Positions 8,388 through 17,513 of a stretch of 64,000 nucleotides of DNA are shown piece by piece. This stretch comes from Palsa-892 sp035556215. Its GTDB lineage: Bacteria > Pseudomonadota > Alphaproteobacteria > Rhizobiales > Xanthobacteraceae. The stretch covers positions 1-64,000 of the forward strand of contig DATMFI010000004.1 of the NCBI GenBank assembly GCA_035556215.1, written 5' to 3'. A program made the translations under genes and the position numbers. The notes beneath the pieces are model-generated. The model saw only the letters and a list, made by a program, of their open reading frames with translations, made no database searches and was not told the DNA's origin. Position 1 is the stretch's first letter, and each line of letters opens with the position of its first letter.

Positions 8388-8579
8388 TCAGTGGCGGCGG
8401 GCGCGGCGACGGCCGCCGCCCGAACCGCTGCCGTCCGCCGTCGGCAGCGCATTTTCTTCGCCTGGCTTTCTCTCGACCTGCACCACGGGAAGAATAAGAA
8501 TGGTCGCCTCTTCGCTTTCGAAGACGCTGACGTGCGCGGGCCTTACCCGCTCGATCGGAAATCTGAGGATCATGCTCAT
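8388..8579 (-). CDS. Small hypothetical protein, 63 aa
   Basis: An ATG at 8579 opens a 63-residue protein (MSMILRFPIERVRPAHVSV start) with a hydrophobic strand-rich middle (TILILPVVQVERKP) and a glycine/arginine-rich tail. The first 45 residues look like protein-coding sequence, whereas the overlapping frame on the same strand gives basic low-quality sequence. It is the first gene of a short leftward pair with the exported protein 18 bases downstream. Function unknown. Confidence 0.55.
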   Translation of the reverse strand: MSMILRFPIERVRPAHVSVFESEEATILILPVVQVERKPGEENALPTADGSGSGGGRRRARRH

Positions 8580-8705
8580 ATTCGGTCTCCGCCCGAATCA
8601 TTTCCTCGCAGCGGCGAACCGCCGGTCGAAACCGATTACCCGCCCGCTATGGTTAATGGGGCGTTAACGCACTCGGGTGGCGAAATACCGGCTGGAACAG
8701 TCAAG

Positions 8706-9053
8706 CTAGGCTTTGGCGATGTCGAGGAAATGCCGCCCCGCCCGATCTTCGACTTCGACCACCCAGATATCGGGATCGAATTCGATTTCGCGCGCGATCT
8801 TTGTTTCCGCCGCGGCTTCAGGCTCGAACTCCTGCTTGAGCGCCGAAGTGAACAGCCGATCGGCTGGCTTTGCGTCTTCGAACGAAGTCTGCGGCGCCGG
8901 CGCATAGAGCGCCGCCGTGCCGTCGAGCTTCGTCACCTTGATGAAGATCGCACCCGCTTCCTCGGCGCCCTTGCGGCGCACGACAGCAAAAGCGCCCTCA
9001 AGATGACAGCGCCGCACATAGGCAGAGACCCAGAGTGCGCTCTTCAGGCGCAT
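8706..9053 (-). CDS. DUF1491 family protein
   Basis: The 115-residue protein matches the DUF1491 family found across alphaproteobacteria: N-terminal VSAYVRRCHLEGAFAVVRRK, central GAIFIKVTKLDGTAALYAPAP and C-terminal DPDIWVVEVEDRAGRHFLDI. The family is a small cytosolic alpha/beta protein without a known activity. It follows the peptidoglycan-binding protein and the histidine kinase on the same strand with a 30-base gap, so the three genes may form one transcript. Confidence 0.88.
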   Translation of the reverse strand: MRLKSALWVSAYVRRCHLEGAFAVVRRKGAEEAGAIFIKVTKLDGTAALYAPAPQTSFEDAKPADRLFTSALKQEFEPEAAAETKIAREIEFDPDIWVVEVEDRAGRHFLDIAKA

Positions 9054-9083
9054 GACGGTGCTTTCAGGATCAGAATGCGCCGA

Positions 9084-9869
9084 TCAATTCGCGGCGTGGC
9101 CGCTATAGGCGGCAAGCTCGCGCAAGAGACGATCGGATACTTCGCCGGTGTGCGGCAAGCCCCGGTCGCTCTCGAACCGGCCAATGGCCGCGCGCGTGTC
9201 GGCATCCAGTTCACCGTTGATACGCACCGGGCCATAGCCATAACGCGCGAGTATACGCTGGGCGCTGCCGATCTTCGAGCTCATGATCGGCTGTGCGGCA
9301 GGTACCGAAGGCGTAAGCGAGCCGGTGATATCGGAGCGCGAGAGCGCATGGCGGATGCGCTCGAGCAGCGCCTCGCTCGGCTCGCCGGTAACCTTCAAAC
9401 CGTTTGCCTTCTCGAAATTGCGGATCGCCTGCGCGGCGCGCGGGCCCATGATGCCGTCGACGGCCCCGTCGTAATAGCCTTTGGCGGCAAGCTCGCGCTG
9501 GATGTCGAACATGAGGCTTGCGGCCGACCGCTTGGCACTTTCGGGCCGTGCGGGGGGCAACGGCACGGCATTGGTGGGCTTCGGCGCCGCGACGGCGGCC
9601 TGCTTTTGCGCAACTGCCGCGGGGCGCGGCGCGCGCTGCATGCCGAGCGCGTTTACGCAAACCAGAACCACCGCGGCCGCGGCAACGCCGCCCGCCAGCA
9701 AGTCGGCAAGCCGCATCCGGTTCAGGCGCGGCGCGGGATCCCGCTCCTGCTTCAAACGGCGGCGCGCCTCGAGCGGCTTGCGCGGACGCTTCGATCCGCC
9801 CAGCAAATCGCCGAAATTGGGCTCGCGCAACGCGGCCGAGTAATGACCGAGCTCGATGGACTCACGCAC
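9084..9869 (-). CDS. Membrane-anchored peptidoglycan-binding domain protein
   Basis: The GTG at 9869 (VRESIELGHYSAALRE) overlaps the end of the histidine kinase gene by eight bases and gives a 261-residue protein. It has a cytosolic basic region, one membrane segment (LADLLAGGVAAAAVVLVCVNAL), an alanine/proline-rich linker and two peptidoglycan-binding_1 repeats, recognised by YYDGAVDGIMGPRAAQAIRNF and YGPVRINGELDADTRAAIGRF. It should sit in the inner membrane with its repeats in the periplasm binding the wall. Tight coupling to the kinase suggests the two act together, perhaps in sensing envelope state. Confidence 0.85.
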   Translation of the reverse strand: MRESIELGHYSAALREPNFGDLLGGSKRPRKPLEARRRLKQERDPAPRLNRMRLADLLAGGVAAAAVVLVCVNALGMQRAPRPAAVAQKQAAVAAPKPTNAVPLPPARPESAKRSAASLMFDIQRELAAKGYYDGAVDGIMGPRAAQAIRNFEKANGLKVTGEPSEALLERIRHALSRSDITGSLTPSVPAAQPIMSSKIGSAQRILARYGYGPVRINGELDADTRAAIGRFESDRGLPHTGEVSDRLLRELAAYSGHAAN

Positions 9870-11652
9870 GACGTTTCTTCCTCTTGTATTCCTGGCCGGC
9901 GTAGGCGGAAGGGAATGCCTCGACGGTGTTTTCGGATTTTGGCGGCTGCGCCTTGCAGACGAGCGGCAAAAGCACCGTAATGCGCGTGCCCTCGCCAAGA
10001 CGGCTTTCGATCTTCAGGCGGCCGCCGTGCAGATCGACAAGACCTTTGACGACCGACAGGCCAAGACCCGTGCCCTCGTAAGGCCGGTTGTACGAAGCCG
10101 CCGCCTGAAAGAACGGGTTGCCGATCTGCTTGAGATCGGACTCGGAAATGCCGATGCCGCTGTCGGAGACGACGAGCGCGAAGCTGTCCTGCTCGCGGCG
10201 GCCGGCCAGAATGATCGAGCCGCCGCGCTCGGTGAACTTGATCGCATTCGACAGGAGGTTGATCGTGATCTGGCGGATCGCGCGTTCGTCCGCAACCAAT
10301 TCGGGCAGATCCGGTGCGATCTCGGTCGAGAGTGCGACGCCGGCCTGTTCGGCACGAAGCGCCATCATCTCGCGGCAGCCCTCCAGCATCTCGCCGGCCT
10401 TGAAAGCAGCCGGAGCAATCGTGAAGTGACCGGTCTCGATCTGCGCGACGTCGAGAATTCCGTTCACCACCGAGAGAAGGTGCTCGCCGCTTTCGCGGAT
10501 CAGGCGCGCGTAATCGCTGCGCTGGGCGGCGCCGATCTTGAGCGCATGCTCGCCGGCCAGCATCTCGGAGAAGCCGATGATGGCGTTCAACGGCGTGCGC
10601 AATTCGTGGCTGACCGTCGCGAGAAAACGGCTCTTGGTTTCGTTGGCGCGCATCGCTTCGATCTGCGCCGTTTCGATCGCGATCTCGTCGCTCTTGCGCC
10701 GCGAGACATCGGCGGTGACGCCGATCACCTGCTGACCGTGAACGTGATAGCGCGTCTCGACCCAGATATAAGAAGGCATCGTCACCGCGCCCTCGCCGGC
10801 GCGCGGGCCGCGGCGCAGGCGATATTCGATCGCCGAAGGCTTGCCGGTCGCGGCCGTTTCGGCGATGGCCTTCAGGAACATCGGCCGGTCGGCGATATGC
10901 ACGCGGTCGAAGAAAGCGTGGCTCGTCAGCTCGCAGGCGGGAACCCCGAGCAGCTTTTCGGCGACGGGCGAAGCGAAGCTCACGGCGCCGTTTCGGGCAT
11001 GGCTCGTCACGAGATCGCGGGCATGTTCGGCAACAAGCCGCAGGCGGGCATCGGCCGCGGTTTCGACGGGATTCTTGTTGATCGCGCTCAGCGCGATCAT
11101 GCCCATATAGAGTGTCGCGGAAATCGTGCTGAAAATCAGCGGATCGACGAACGTCACCGGCACGAGCGCGGGCGCAGGCAGGAGGTCGAAGATGCCGAGC
11201 AGCGCAACGGCGAGCGCGGTCATCGCGGCGATTGCCGCCGCCGCCAGCGCGGTGCGGCGCGAAGCGTGCAGCGCAGGCTCGAACGGAATGACGACCAGCC
11301 AGGGCAGGATGAACGAATGGCTGCCGCCGGTGAAGATCGCGATGGATCCGACCATCAGCGCGAAGATGATTGCCGACAAGAGGTGCGCGCGCTCGAAATT
11401 GCCGGTGCAGGAAATCAGCCAAACCAGCGCGAGCGGCAGCGTGAACCAGGCATAACCGATGATCTCGATCAGACCGGGCGCGCCGAAGAGAGCAAGATGC
11501 GCCGGGAGAACCGCGATCGCCGCGATACCCGCGAACAGACGGGCGGCGATGAAATTGCGCTGCGCGAGCAGCATCCGGCGATCTTCACGGGCCAGCGGAT
11601 GTACGAGGCCCTCGAGATAGGCGTTGACCGGTTCGAGAATGCTGCTTGTCAC
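9862..11652 (-). CDS. Membrane PAS-domain sensor histidine kinase
   Basis: From the GTG at 11652 the protein is 596 residues; an ATG at 11784 would add 44 unlikely residues. The order is several membrane helices (about residues 35-190), a PAS domain (about 205-320), the HisKA dimerisation domain with phosphorylated His349 in FLATVSHELRTPLN, and an HATPase domain with N-box INLLSNAIKF, G1 box DSGIGI and G2 box GTGLGLSVV. It resembles the PleC/DivL-like kinases of alphaproteobacteria in overall plan. No response regulator lies beside it, so it is an orphan kinase. The peptidoglycan-binding gene follows with an eight-base overlap. Confidence 0.88.
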   Translation of the reverse strand: MTSSILEPVNAYLEGLVHPLAREDRRMLLAQRNFIAARLFAGIAAIAVLPAHLALFGAPGLIEIIGYAWFTLPLALVWLISCTGNFERAHLLSAIIFALMVGSIAIFTGGSHSFILPWLVVIPFEPALHASRRTALAAAAIAAMTALAVALLGIFDLLPAPALVPVTFVDPLIFSTISATLYMGMIALSAINKNPVETAADARLRLVAEHARDLVTSHARNGAVSFASPVAEKLLGVPACELTSHAFFDRVHIADRPMFLKAIAETAATGKPSAIEYRLRRGPRAGEGAVTMPSYIWVETRYHVHGQQVIGVTADVSRRKSDEIAIETAQIEAMRANETKSRFLATVSHELRTPLNAIIGFSEMLAGEHALKIGAAQRSDYARLIRESGEHLLSVVNGILDVAQIETGHFTIAPAAFKAGEMLEGCREMMALRAEQAGVALSTEIAPDLPELVADERAIRQITINLLSNAIKFTERGGSIILAGRREQDSFALVVSDSGIGISESDLKQIGNPFFQAAASYNRPYEGTGLGLSVVKGLVDLHGGRLKIESRLGEGTRITVLLPLVCKAQPPKSENTVEAFPSAYAGQEYKRKKRRA

Positions 11653-12051
11653 TGACTGCTGCGTCGCGCTTCTTTTCGGCGCGCCGCCCCCTTCCTGTAA
11701 GACCGGATGGTGACAAAGGCCGCTTAAATGAAAGCTAAGCTGGTGACAGAAAGCCGCAGGAATTCGCGATTCGGCACCCCGCATTTCCGCCGCTCACAGA
11801 GGAGATGAAAGGTATGGTGAACAATTCCTTTCCAACGGCGGCCGAATGCGGCGGAAAACCGGCGTTAGCCATTCCGGCCCCTGCCCGCCAAGGACGCGCG
11901 TCGTTTCGAGGACGTAAAAAAGATCGCTCGGATTTTATGAAAATTCGCGGCGAATTTGCCGACAAAGCCGAACGGTTCTTTCAGGCGGTCCATGTAGGTT
12001 GCAAGCTGAACGCGGAGAACAACAAGCCGCGTCGAGGCATACAGGGACGTC

Positions 12052-12471
12052 ATGTTCTTCTTGTTGCGAGTGGCATTCTGGCTGTCGATCGTCATCATTC
12101 TTCTGCCGTCGGGCGCGGAGAAGAAGGCGGATCAGCAGGCCATGGTGAGCCCGATGGAAGCGCTCGGCGCGGCGCAGGCCGCCGTCGAGGACGTGAGCGG
12201 CTTCTGCGGTCGCAAACCGGAAGCCTGCGAGATCGGCTCGCAGGCGTTGCAGAGCTTCGGCCAGAAGGCGCAGATCGGCAGCAAATATCTCTACGAATTT
12301 CTCTCCGACCGTTTTGGCGAGTCGCATTCGGATAAAGTGACCGGCACGATCAGCGAGCGGCCGGGCCGCCAGACGCTGACCCCTGCCGATGCGGTGCCCG
12401 CCTGGAAGACGCCTTCCGCCGCTCCCGCCGAACGCCGCCCGGTTCCGCTGCCGCCGCGCCGGCCTGTCTGA
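12052..12471 (+). CDS. DUF5330 domain protein
   Basis: The 139-residue protein begins with a membrane segment (MFFLLRVAFWLSIVIILLP) and then has the conserved core AAVEDVSGFCGRKPEACEIG, typical of the DUF5330 family of Hyphomicrobiales, ending in a proline-rich tail (RRPVPLPPRRPV). The two cysteines in FCGRKPEAC probably form a disulfide outside the cytosol. The function is unknown. It lies 66 bases upstream of sufE, possibly a separate transcript. Confidence 0.85.
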   Translation: MFFLLRVAFWLSIVIILLPSGAEKKADQQAMVSPMEALGAAQAAVEDVSGFCGRKPEACEIGSQALQSFGQKAQIGSKYLYEFLSDRFGESHSDKVTGTISERPGRQTLTPADAVPAWKTPSAAPAERRPVPLPPRRPV

Positions 12472-12537
12472 CCGCTTTATATAAGCCCAAGCGACGGTTG
12501 CACCGCCGCGATTTCCTCGCCATATCAGTGGCAGGAA

Positions 12538-12966
12538 ATGGCCATGAATATCGAGCAGATCATCGACGATTTCGACGTCCTGGATAATTGGGACGATCGC
12601 TATCGTTATGTCATTGAACTCGGCCGCAAGCTCGCGCCGCTGCCGGACGCCGACCACAACGACAAGAACAAAGTGCTCGGCTGCGCGAGCCAGGTCTGGC
12701 TGACCAGCGAGATCAAACCCGGCCCCGACGGGCCGGTCATGGAATTTCTCGGCGACAGCGACGCCCATATCGTCAAAGGTTTGATCGCCATTTTGCTCGC
12801 GCTTTATTCCGGCCAGGCGGCGCGCAAGATCCTCGAGACCGATGCGATCGAGGTCTTCAAGAAACTTGGCCTCGGCGAGCACCTCACACCGCAACGCTCG
12901 AACGGCTTCCGTTCGATGGTCGAGCGTATGCGCGCCGATGCCGAAGCGGCGCTTGCGGCCGCCTAA
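12538..12966 (+). CDS. sufE: SufE family sulfur-acceptor protein
   Basis: The 142-residue protein matches SufE, which accepts persulfide sulfur from the cysteine desulfurase SufS for iron-sulfur cluster assembly. The signature is NKVLGCASQVWL with the sulfur-accepting cysteine near position 49, followed by VKGLIAILLALYSGQ and a C-terminal helical GLGEHLTPQRSNGFRSMVERM. ATG codons at 12538 and 12544 are both possible. It is not next to other suf genes here. Its stop overlaps the end of the convergent DUF6456 gene by four bases. Confidence 0.95.
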   Translation: MAMNIEQIIDDFDVLDNWDDRYRYVIELGRKLAPLPDADHNDKNKVLGCASQVWLTSEIKPGPDGPVMEFLGDSDAHIVKGLIAILLALYSGQAARKILETDAIEVFKKLGLGEHLTPQRSNGFRSMVERMRADAEAALAAA

Positions 12967-13784
12967 CTTCCATTCATGCTTGGTCTTGCATCGGGCGCGC
13001 GCCAATAACGCGACGGGCTGCGCGCGGGCCCGCGAGCTTCTGCCCGGATGCCGTAATGGCGAGCGAGGCGATCGAGCGCGAGCCCGAGCACGACCTTGGC
13101 CGTGCGCTGCGGCCAGCCGCGTTCGCGCTCGACGGTTTCAAGGCCCTTCAGGAAGCAGCAGACATCGAGCAGCAGTCCGGCGAATTCCGGGCCGACGACT
13201 TCCAGCGTCATGCTGACACGCTCTTTGGCGGCAAGCACGGTGTCGCTGAAAGCAGCCGCGCTCCCCCCGTTTGCGCGCCTGCCCTGCGCAATCGGCGCTT
13301 CCCAGTTCGAGGTGACGCGCGGCGTGAGTCCGGCGCGGGTAAAATCGGCGCGCAACCGCTCGCCAGCCTGAAATTGCGCGGCATCGATCAACGGCTTGCC
13401 GCTTGGGCCGCGCCGCCGCGCGAGCCAGGCGAGCGGGCTCTCCGCTTCATCGACCAGAATTGCATCGATCGGATCATTGCGAATGCGCTCGCGGGGAACG
13501 ATGCCGCCGTGCTGCCTGAGGAAAGGTTCGCTCGCGGCCGAACGCCGGGCGAGATGCGCATGACCTTCCTCGGTGAGCACGATCCGGTCTTCTATTCGCA
13601 GGATCAGATTTGCGTTTGCAAGCTCGGCCAGCCGCGCGGGCGGAACCGAAATCACGCCCCGGCGATTCTCGCATGAAAGCCGGCGCTTGCCGGTGATGCG
13701 GCATCGCGCCTCGCCGCCCTGCAAAAAGCGTAAAATGCGCAGCGCTTCGTCCTGTTCCCGGCCTCGTAACTGCTTTGCGCTCAT
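12963..13784 (-). CDS. DUF6456 domain protein
   Basis: The 273-residue protein carries the DUF6456 region in its C-terminal half (SPLAWLARRRGPSGKPLIDAAQF, then AGERLRADFTRAGLTPRV and LLLDVCCFLKGLETVERE). The N-terminal half has a winged-helix-like character (RLAELANANLILRIEDRIVLTEEG). Combined with the upstream DnaA-domain-IV-like gene it forms a conserved pair in Hyphomicrobiales, with a four-base ATGA overlap (13781-13784). It probably binds DNA or acts in transcription or replication control, but no function is established. Confidence 0.85.
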   Translation of the reverse strand: MSAKQLRGREQDEALRILRFLQGGEARCRITGKRRLSCENRRGVISVPPARLAELANANLILRIEDRIVLTEEGHAHLARRSAASEPFLRQHGGIVPRERIRNDPIDAILVDEAESPLAWLARRRGPSGKPLIDAAQFQAGERLRADFTRAGLTPRVTSNWEAPIAQGRRANGGSAAAFSDTVLAAKERVSMTLEVVGPEFAGLLLDVCCFLKGLETVERERGWPQRTAKVVLGLALDRLARHYGIRAEARGPARSPSRYWRAPDARPSMNGS

Positions 13785-14215
13785 GCCAACACCTCACGGT
13801 CGAGGCGGCGGGCGATACGGGCCGCCAGCGCAAGCTCCGCGATCATCTCGTCGAAGCTGCGCTCGTCGCGCAGATCTTCGATACGCCCGCAACCATGCGC
13901 GACCGTCGAATGATCGCGGCCGAAACAGCGGCCGATCGTGGCCAGCGGAATGCCAAGCGCAACATGCGCAAGATACATCGCGACCTGCCGGGCATGTGCG
14001 GCCTTGGGCGAACCGCGCGTTTTGGCCAGCACATTCGCGAGCGGCACATCGAGCGCATCGGCCGCGAGCATTGCGGCGAGCGAACAGGCTTCGGCGTTGT
14101 CGCGTTCGCCGGCATCCGGAACTGCGAAGAACGATTCGGGGTGATTTTGCTGCTGACAGGGCTGCTGTTGATAGGGGGACGATACGGGTACTGGCCTCAA
14201 CTCGAAAAATTGCAT
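13781..14215 (-). CDS. Helix-turn-helix protein related to DnaA domain IV
   Basis: The C-terminal part of this 144-residue protein matches the DNA-binding domain of DnaA: HARQVAMYLAHVALGIPLAT followed by FGRDHSTVAHGCGRIEDL. In DnaA this segment recognises DnaA boxes, with the GRDHSTVxHA helix contacting DNA. There is no AAA+ ATPase domain, so it is not a replication initiator itself. The N-terminus is glutamine/proline-rich. It may compete for or modulate DnaA-box-like sites. It is co-transcribed with the DUF6456 gene downstream. Confidence 0.85.
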   Translation of the reverse strand: MQFFELRPVPVSSPYQQQPCQQQNHPESFFAVPDAGERDNAEACSLAAMLAADALDVPLANVLAKTRGSPKAAHARQVAMYLAHVALGIPLATIGRCFGRDHSTVAHGCGRIEDLRDERSFDEMIAELALAARIARRLDREVLA

Positions 14216-14444
14216 TGCGCTTCCTCTGCTTGTAGGAATTTTTACTTACGTCATTTTGGCAGAAATGAAGCCGCTGGGGATAAGAAACGGAGGATTTTTT
14301 ATCGCCGGCGATTTCCGCACGGGATCAAAGGTTTATATTCTTAGCACGCATTTTGACCGCCGAACCTGCGGCAAAAAACCTCGCGGGACTTATCCCCAGC
14401 CTCCGCCGTGCGGCGATATTCGCGCTCCACATAGGAGTATTTTC

Positions 14445-14762
14445 ATGCCGTTTATCGACGCCAAGAACAACCCCACCGCCCGCGATTGGGGCCGCACGCG
14501 CGGCATTCGCGCAATTCGTTTTGCCGACAACCGCGAGGAATGCGAAAAAAGGCTGGCGGCCTTCGGCCTGTTCGCCCGCACGCTCGACGCCAGTAGCACT
14601 CCGGCTTTCGCGTTGCGCATTGCCCGCGCGCTCCGCGCCGAGCGGCGCGCCGCACAAGGAAAAGGCTCCGGCTACGATCCGATGCGGCATCTCGTGCTTG
14701 CACGGCTTGACCGGCGGCTCAGGCGCAGCGCGCCGAAAAGCGGCGCGCCAACTGCATTGTAG
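14445..14762 (+). CDS. Hypothetical protein, 105 aa
   Basis: An ATG at 14445 preceded by GGAG at a suitable distance opens a 105-residue basic helical protein (MPFIDAKNNPTARDWGRTRG start). It has regularly spaced arginines and alanines (FALRIARALRAERRAAQG) but no recognised domain. The good ribosome-binding site and the sensible composition support it as a real gene. Function unknown. Confidence 0.6.
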   Translation: MPFIDAKNNPTARDWGRTRGIRAIRFADNREECEKRLAAFGLFARTLDASSTPAFALRIARALRAERRAAQGKGSGYDPMRHLVLARLDRRLRRSAPKSGAPTAL

Positions 14763-14884
14763 AGCGGCTGGCAATCCCGTAACCTCGGAGTCGCGCACTT
14801 CTCACAATCTCGTGCGCGACCTCGTCTTGCTGGCGAGCGTGCGAATTCATATTTTCGGCGAGCCGATCGTTCAGGAGAAAAACA

Positions 14885-15328
14885 ATGAACAATAACCGCC
14901 CTGCCAGCAATCCGCCCGCCGATACGCCGCCCGCCAAGGTGATAAAGAGCGACGCCGAATGGCGTTCGCTGCTCACGCCGCAGGAGTATTACATCACCCG
15001 TCAACACGGCACCGAGCCGCCGTTCACCGGCCCCTATCTCAACGAAAAGCGCAGGGGCATCTATGTCTGCATCAGCTGCGGCAACCCGCTGTTCGACTCC
15101 GAGACCAAATACGATTCGCGCTCGGGCTGGCCGAGCTTCTACGCGCCGCTGACAAAGCAAGCGGTCGAAGAGCATACCGATTCTTCGCACGGCATGCGCC
15201 GGACCGAAGTGCGTTGCGCCGCATGCGAAGCGCATCTCGGGCATGTCTTCGATGACGGCCCGAAGATCACCGGGCTGCGCTACTGCATGAACGGCACCGC
15301 CCTCAAGCTGAAGCCCAGCGAGGGCTAG
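14885..15328 (+). CDS. msrB: Peptide-methionine (R)-S-oxide reductase MsrB
   Basis: The 147-residue enzyme reduces methionine-R-sulfoxide in proteins. The two zinc-binding CxxC pairs are present (CISCG and CAACE), with the family signatures SRSGWPSFYAP and HLGHVFDDGP, and the catalytic cysteine in LRYCMNGTAL. It is a cytosolic stand-alone MsrB preceded by AGGAG. The prolyl oligopeptidase-like gene follows after one base, so the two are probably co-transcribed; both could belong to turnover or repair of damaged protein. Confidence 0.96.
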   Translation: MNNNRPASNPPADTPPAKVIKSDAEWRSLLTPQEYYITRQHGTEPPFTGPYLNEKRRGIYVCISCGNPLFDSETKYDSRSGWPSFYAPLTKQAVEEHTDSSHGMRRTEVRCAACEAHLGHVFDDGPKITGLRYCMNGTALKLKPSEG

Positions 15329-15329
15329 G

Positions 15330-17510
15330 ATGGCGCCGAAGCCGAAAAAGCGCGGCTCGCAAGCGAAGCCACGCAAAGCAAAGAGCAAAGCAAAGAGCAC
15401 ACCAAAGCGCCGCACGGGGCCAAAACAGCCGCCTCGTGCGGCGGCTTCCCCGCTCTCGCGCATCGTTCACGGCGTAACGCTCGCCGACGATTACGCCTGG
15501 CTGCGCGACGCGAACTGGCGCGATGTCGTTCGCGATCCTTCGAAGCTCGATCGCAAGATCCGCGCCTATCTCGAGGCGGAAAACCGCTATGCCGATGCGG
15601 CGTTCAAGCCATCGGCGAAGCTGCGAAAGCTTCTGCAAAAGGAAATGCGCGGCCGCATCAAGGAAAACGACGCTTCCGTGCCCGCGCGCGACGGCGCCTA
15701 CGCTTATTTTGCGCGCTACCGGAAGGGCGGCCAGCATCCGCTGATCTGCCGGATGCCGAGCGGCGGCGGCCGCGAGGAAATCCTGCTCGACACTGACAAG
15801 CTCGCGAAAGGGCACGCCTATTTTCATCTCGGCGAGACGGATCACTCGCCCGATCACAAGCTGCTTGCCTGGTCGGTGGACGATGCCGGGTCCGAGTTCA
15901 ACAAGGTTCGCCTGCGCGATCTTGCAACCGGCAAGGATCTTGCCGACGAGATTCGAGATACAACCGGCGGCGTTGTCTGGGCCAATGACAGCCGCGGTTT
16001 CTTTTACGTCTGGCTCAATAACGATCATCGCCCCGAAAAGGTTTTCTTTCATGCGATCGGCACGCCGCAGAGTGCCGACAAGCTGATTTATCGCGAAGCC
16101 GACAAGGGCTTCTTCGTCAATGTCGGCAAGCTGCAGGCCGGCCGTTATGGCGTGATCTCCTGCGGCGACAGCGAGACATCCGAGAGCCGGTTGCTCGACC
16201 TCGATAAACCGCTGGCGAAGCCCGTGCTTGTCGAGCCGCGCAAGGTCGGTATCCGCTACAGCGTCGAGCACCATCCTTCGCTCGCGGGCGAAGCGAAGCT
16301 CTTTATTCTAACCAATGCCGACGACAGCGAAGACTTCAAGCTGATGCTCACGCCGCTGCAGGCACCCGGCCGCGCGAACTGGCAGGATCTCGTCCCGCAC
16401 CGCCCCGGCGTCATGATCCTCGACATGAATGTGCTCCAGGACTGGCTGGTGCGTCTCGAACGCAGCGAGGGCCTGCCGCGCATCGTGATCCGCAACCTGA
16501 CGACGAATGATGAGCACGAGATCGCGTTTCCGGAAGAAGCCTATTCGCTCGGCATGAGCGGCGGCTACGAATTCGCGACCGACAATTTGCGCTTCTCCTA
16601 TTCGTCAATGACGACGCCGAGCGAGGTGTGGGATTACGACATGCGCAAGCGCACGCGCGAATTGCGCAAGCGCCAGGAAGTGCCGTCGGGTCACGATCCG
16701 AAGCGCTACGTCACGCGCCGTATCTTCGCGCAGGCGCCGGACGGCGAGACGATTCCGATTTCGCTCCTGCACCTGCGTAAATTGCCGCGCAACGGCATGG
16801 CGCCCTGCCTGCTTTACGGATACGGCGCCTATGGCATTTCGATGCCGGCTTCCTTCAGCAGCAACCGGCTTTCGCTCGTCGATCGCGGCTTCGTCTATGC
16901 GATCGCGCATATCCGCGGCGGCACCGAAAAAGGCTGGCGCTGGTATCGCGAGGGCAAGCTCGCGAACAAGAAAAATTCCTTCACCGATTTCATCGCGGCG
17001 GCCGAACATCTTTGCAAGATGCGGTTCACCTCGCGCGACCGCCTCGTCGCGCAAGGCGGCTCGGCCGGCGGCCTGTTGATGGGCGCGGTCGCCAATCTGC
17101 GGCCGGATCTGTTCAAGGGCGTGATCGCCGAAGTGCCCTTCGTCGATGTCCTCAACACGATCCTCGACGACACGCTGCCGCTCACGCCGCCCGAATGGTT
17201 CGAATGGGGCAACCCGATCACCGACATCGAAGCGTTCCGGCGCATCCAGAGCTATTCGCCCTACGATAACGTGACGGCGCAGGATTATCCCGCGATGCTC
17301 GTGCTCGCCGGACTCACCGATCCGCGCGTCACCTATTGGGAGCCCGCGAAATGGGTGGCGAAGCTGCGGGCGAAGAAAACGGACAGCAACCCGCTTTACC
17401 TGCGCACCAATATGGATGCCGGCCACGGCGGTGCGGCGGGGCGCTTCGACAGGCTTGAGGAAGTCGCGCTGACTTACGCTTTCGCGCTCAAAATAACCGG
17501 CGTCGCCTAA
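15330..17510 (+). CDS. ptrB: Oligopeptidase B (S9 family serine peptidase)
   Basis: The 726-residue protein has an N-terminal beta-propeller region and a C-terminal alpha/beta hydrolase domain, as in oligopeptidase B, which cuts short peptides after Lys/Arg. The catalytic triad can be placed at Ser578 in GGSAGG, Asp664 in LTDPRV and His699 in DAGHGG. The propeller part contains typical strings such as DYAWLRDANW near the start and HPSLAGEAKLFILTNAD. The N-terminal 30 residues are a lysine-rich tail. It starts one base after msrB. The length agrees with the family (about 690-730). Confidence 0.93.
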   Translation: MAPKPKKRGSQAKPRKAKSKAKSTPKRRTGPKQPPRAAASPLSRIVHGVTLADDYAWLRDANWRDVVRDPSKLDRKIRAYLEAENRYADAAFKPSAKLRKLLQKEMRGRIKENDASVPARDGAYAYFARYRKGGQHPLICRMPSGGGREEILLDTDKLAKGHAYFHLGETDHSPDHKLLAWSVDDAGSEFNKVRLRDLATGKDLADEIRDTTGGVVWANDSRGFFYVWLNNDHRPEKVFFHAIGTPQSADKLIYREADKGFFVNVGKLQAGRYGVISCGDSETSESRLLDLDKPLAKPVLVEPRKVGIRYSVEHHPSLAGEAKLFILTNADDSEDFKLMLTPLQAPGRANWQDLVPHRPGVMILDMNVLQDWLVRLERSEGLPRIVIRNLTTNDEHEIAFPEEAYSLGMSGGYEFATDNLRFSYSSMTTPSEVWDYDMRKRTRELRKRQEVPSGHDPKRYVTRRIFAQAPDGETIPISLLHLRKLPRNGMAPCLLYGYGAYGISMPASFSSNRLSLVDRGFVYAIAHIRGGTEKGWRWYREGKLANKKNSFTDFIAAAEHLCKMRFTSRDRLVAQGGSAGGLLMGAVANLRPDLFKGVIAEVPFVDVLNTILDDTLPLTPPEWFEWGNPITDIEAFRRIQSYSPYDNVTAQDYPAMLVLAGLTDPRVTYWEPAKWVAKLRAKKTDSNPLYLRTNMDAGHGGAAGRFDRLEEVALTYAFALKITGVA

Positions 17511-17513
17511 GCC

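Noticed and set aside
8370..8601. Upstream extension of the exported protein to 8601
   Set aside because: It overlaps the 63-aa gene in another phase, gives a strongly basic sequence and would bury the signal peptide 80 residues inside.
11805..12335. An open frame of 176 codons with a good AGGAG before its ATG
   Set aside because: It runs out of phase through the DUF5330 gene and loses protein-like character after about 80 residues; the first part has no recognised domain. A short leader peptide cannot be excluded.
11935..13005. A 356-codon frame on the - strand across the DUF5330 and sufE genes
   Set aside because: Antisense shadow of two recognised genes.
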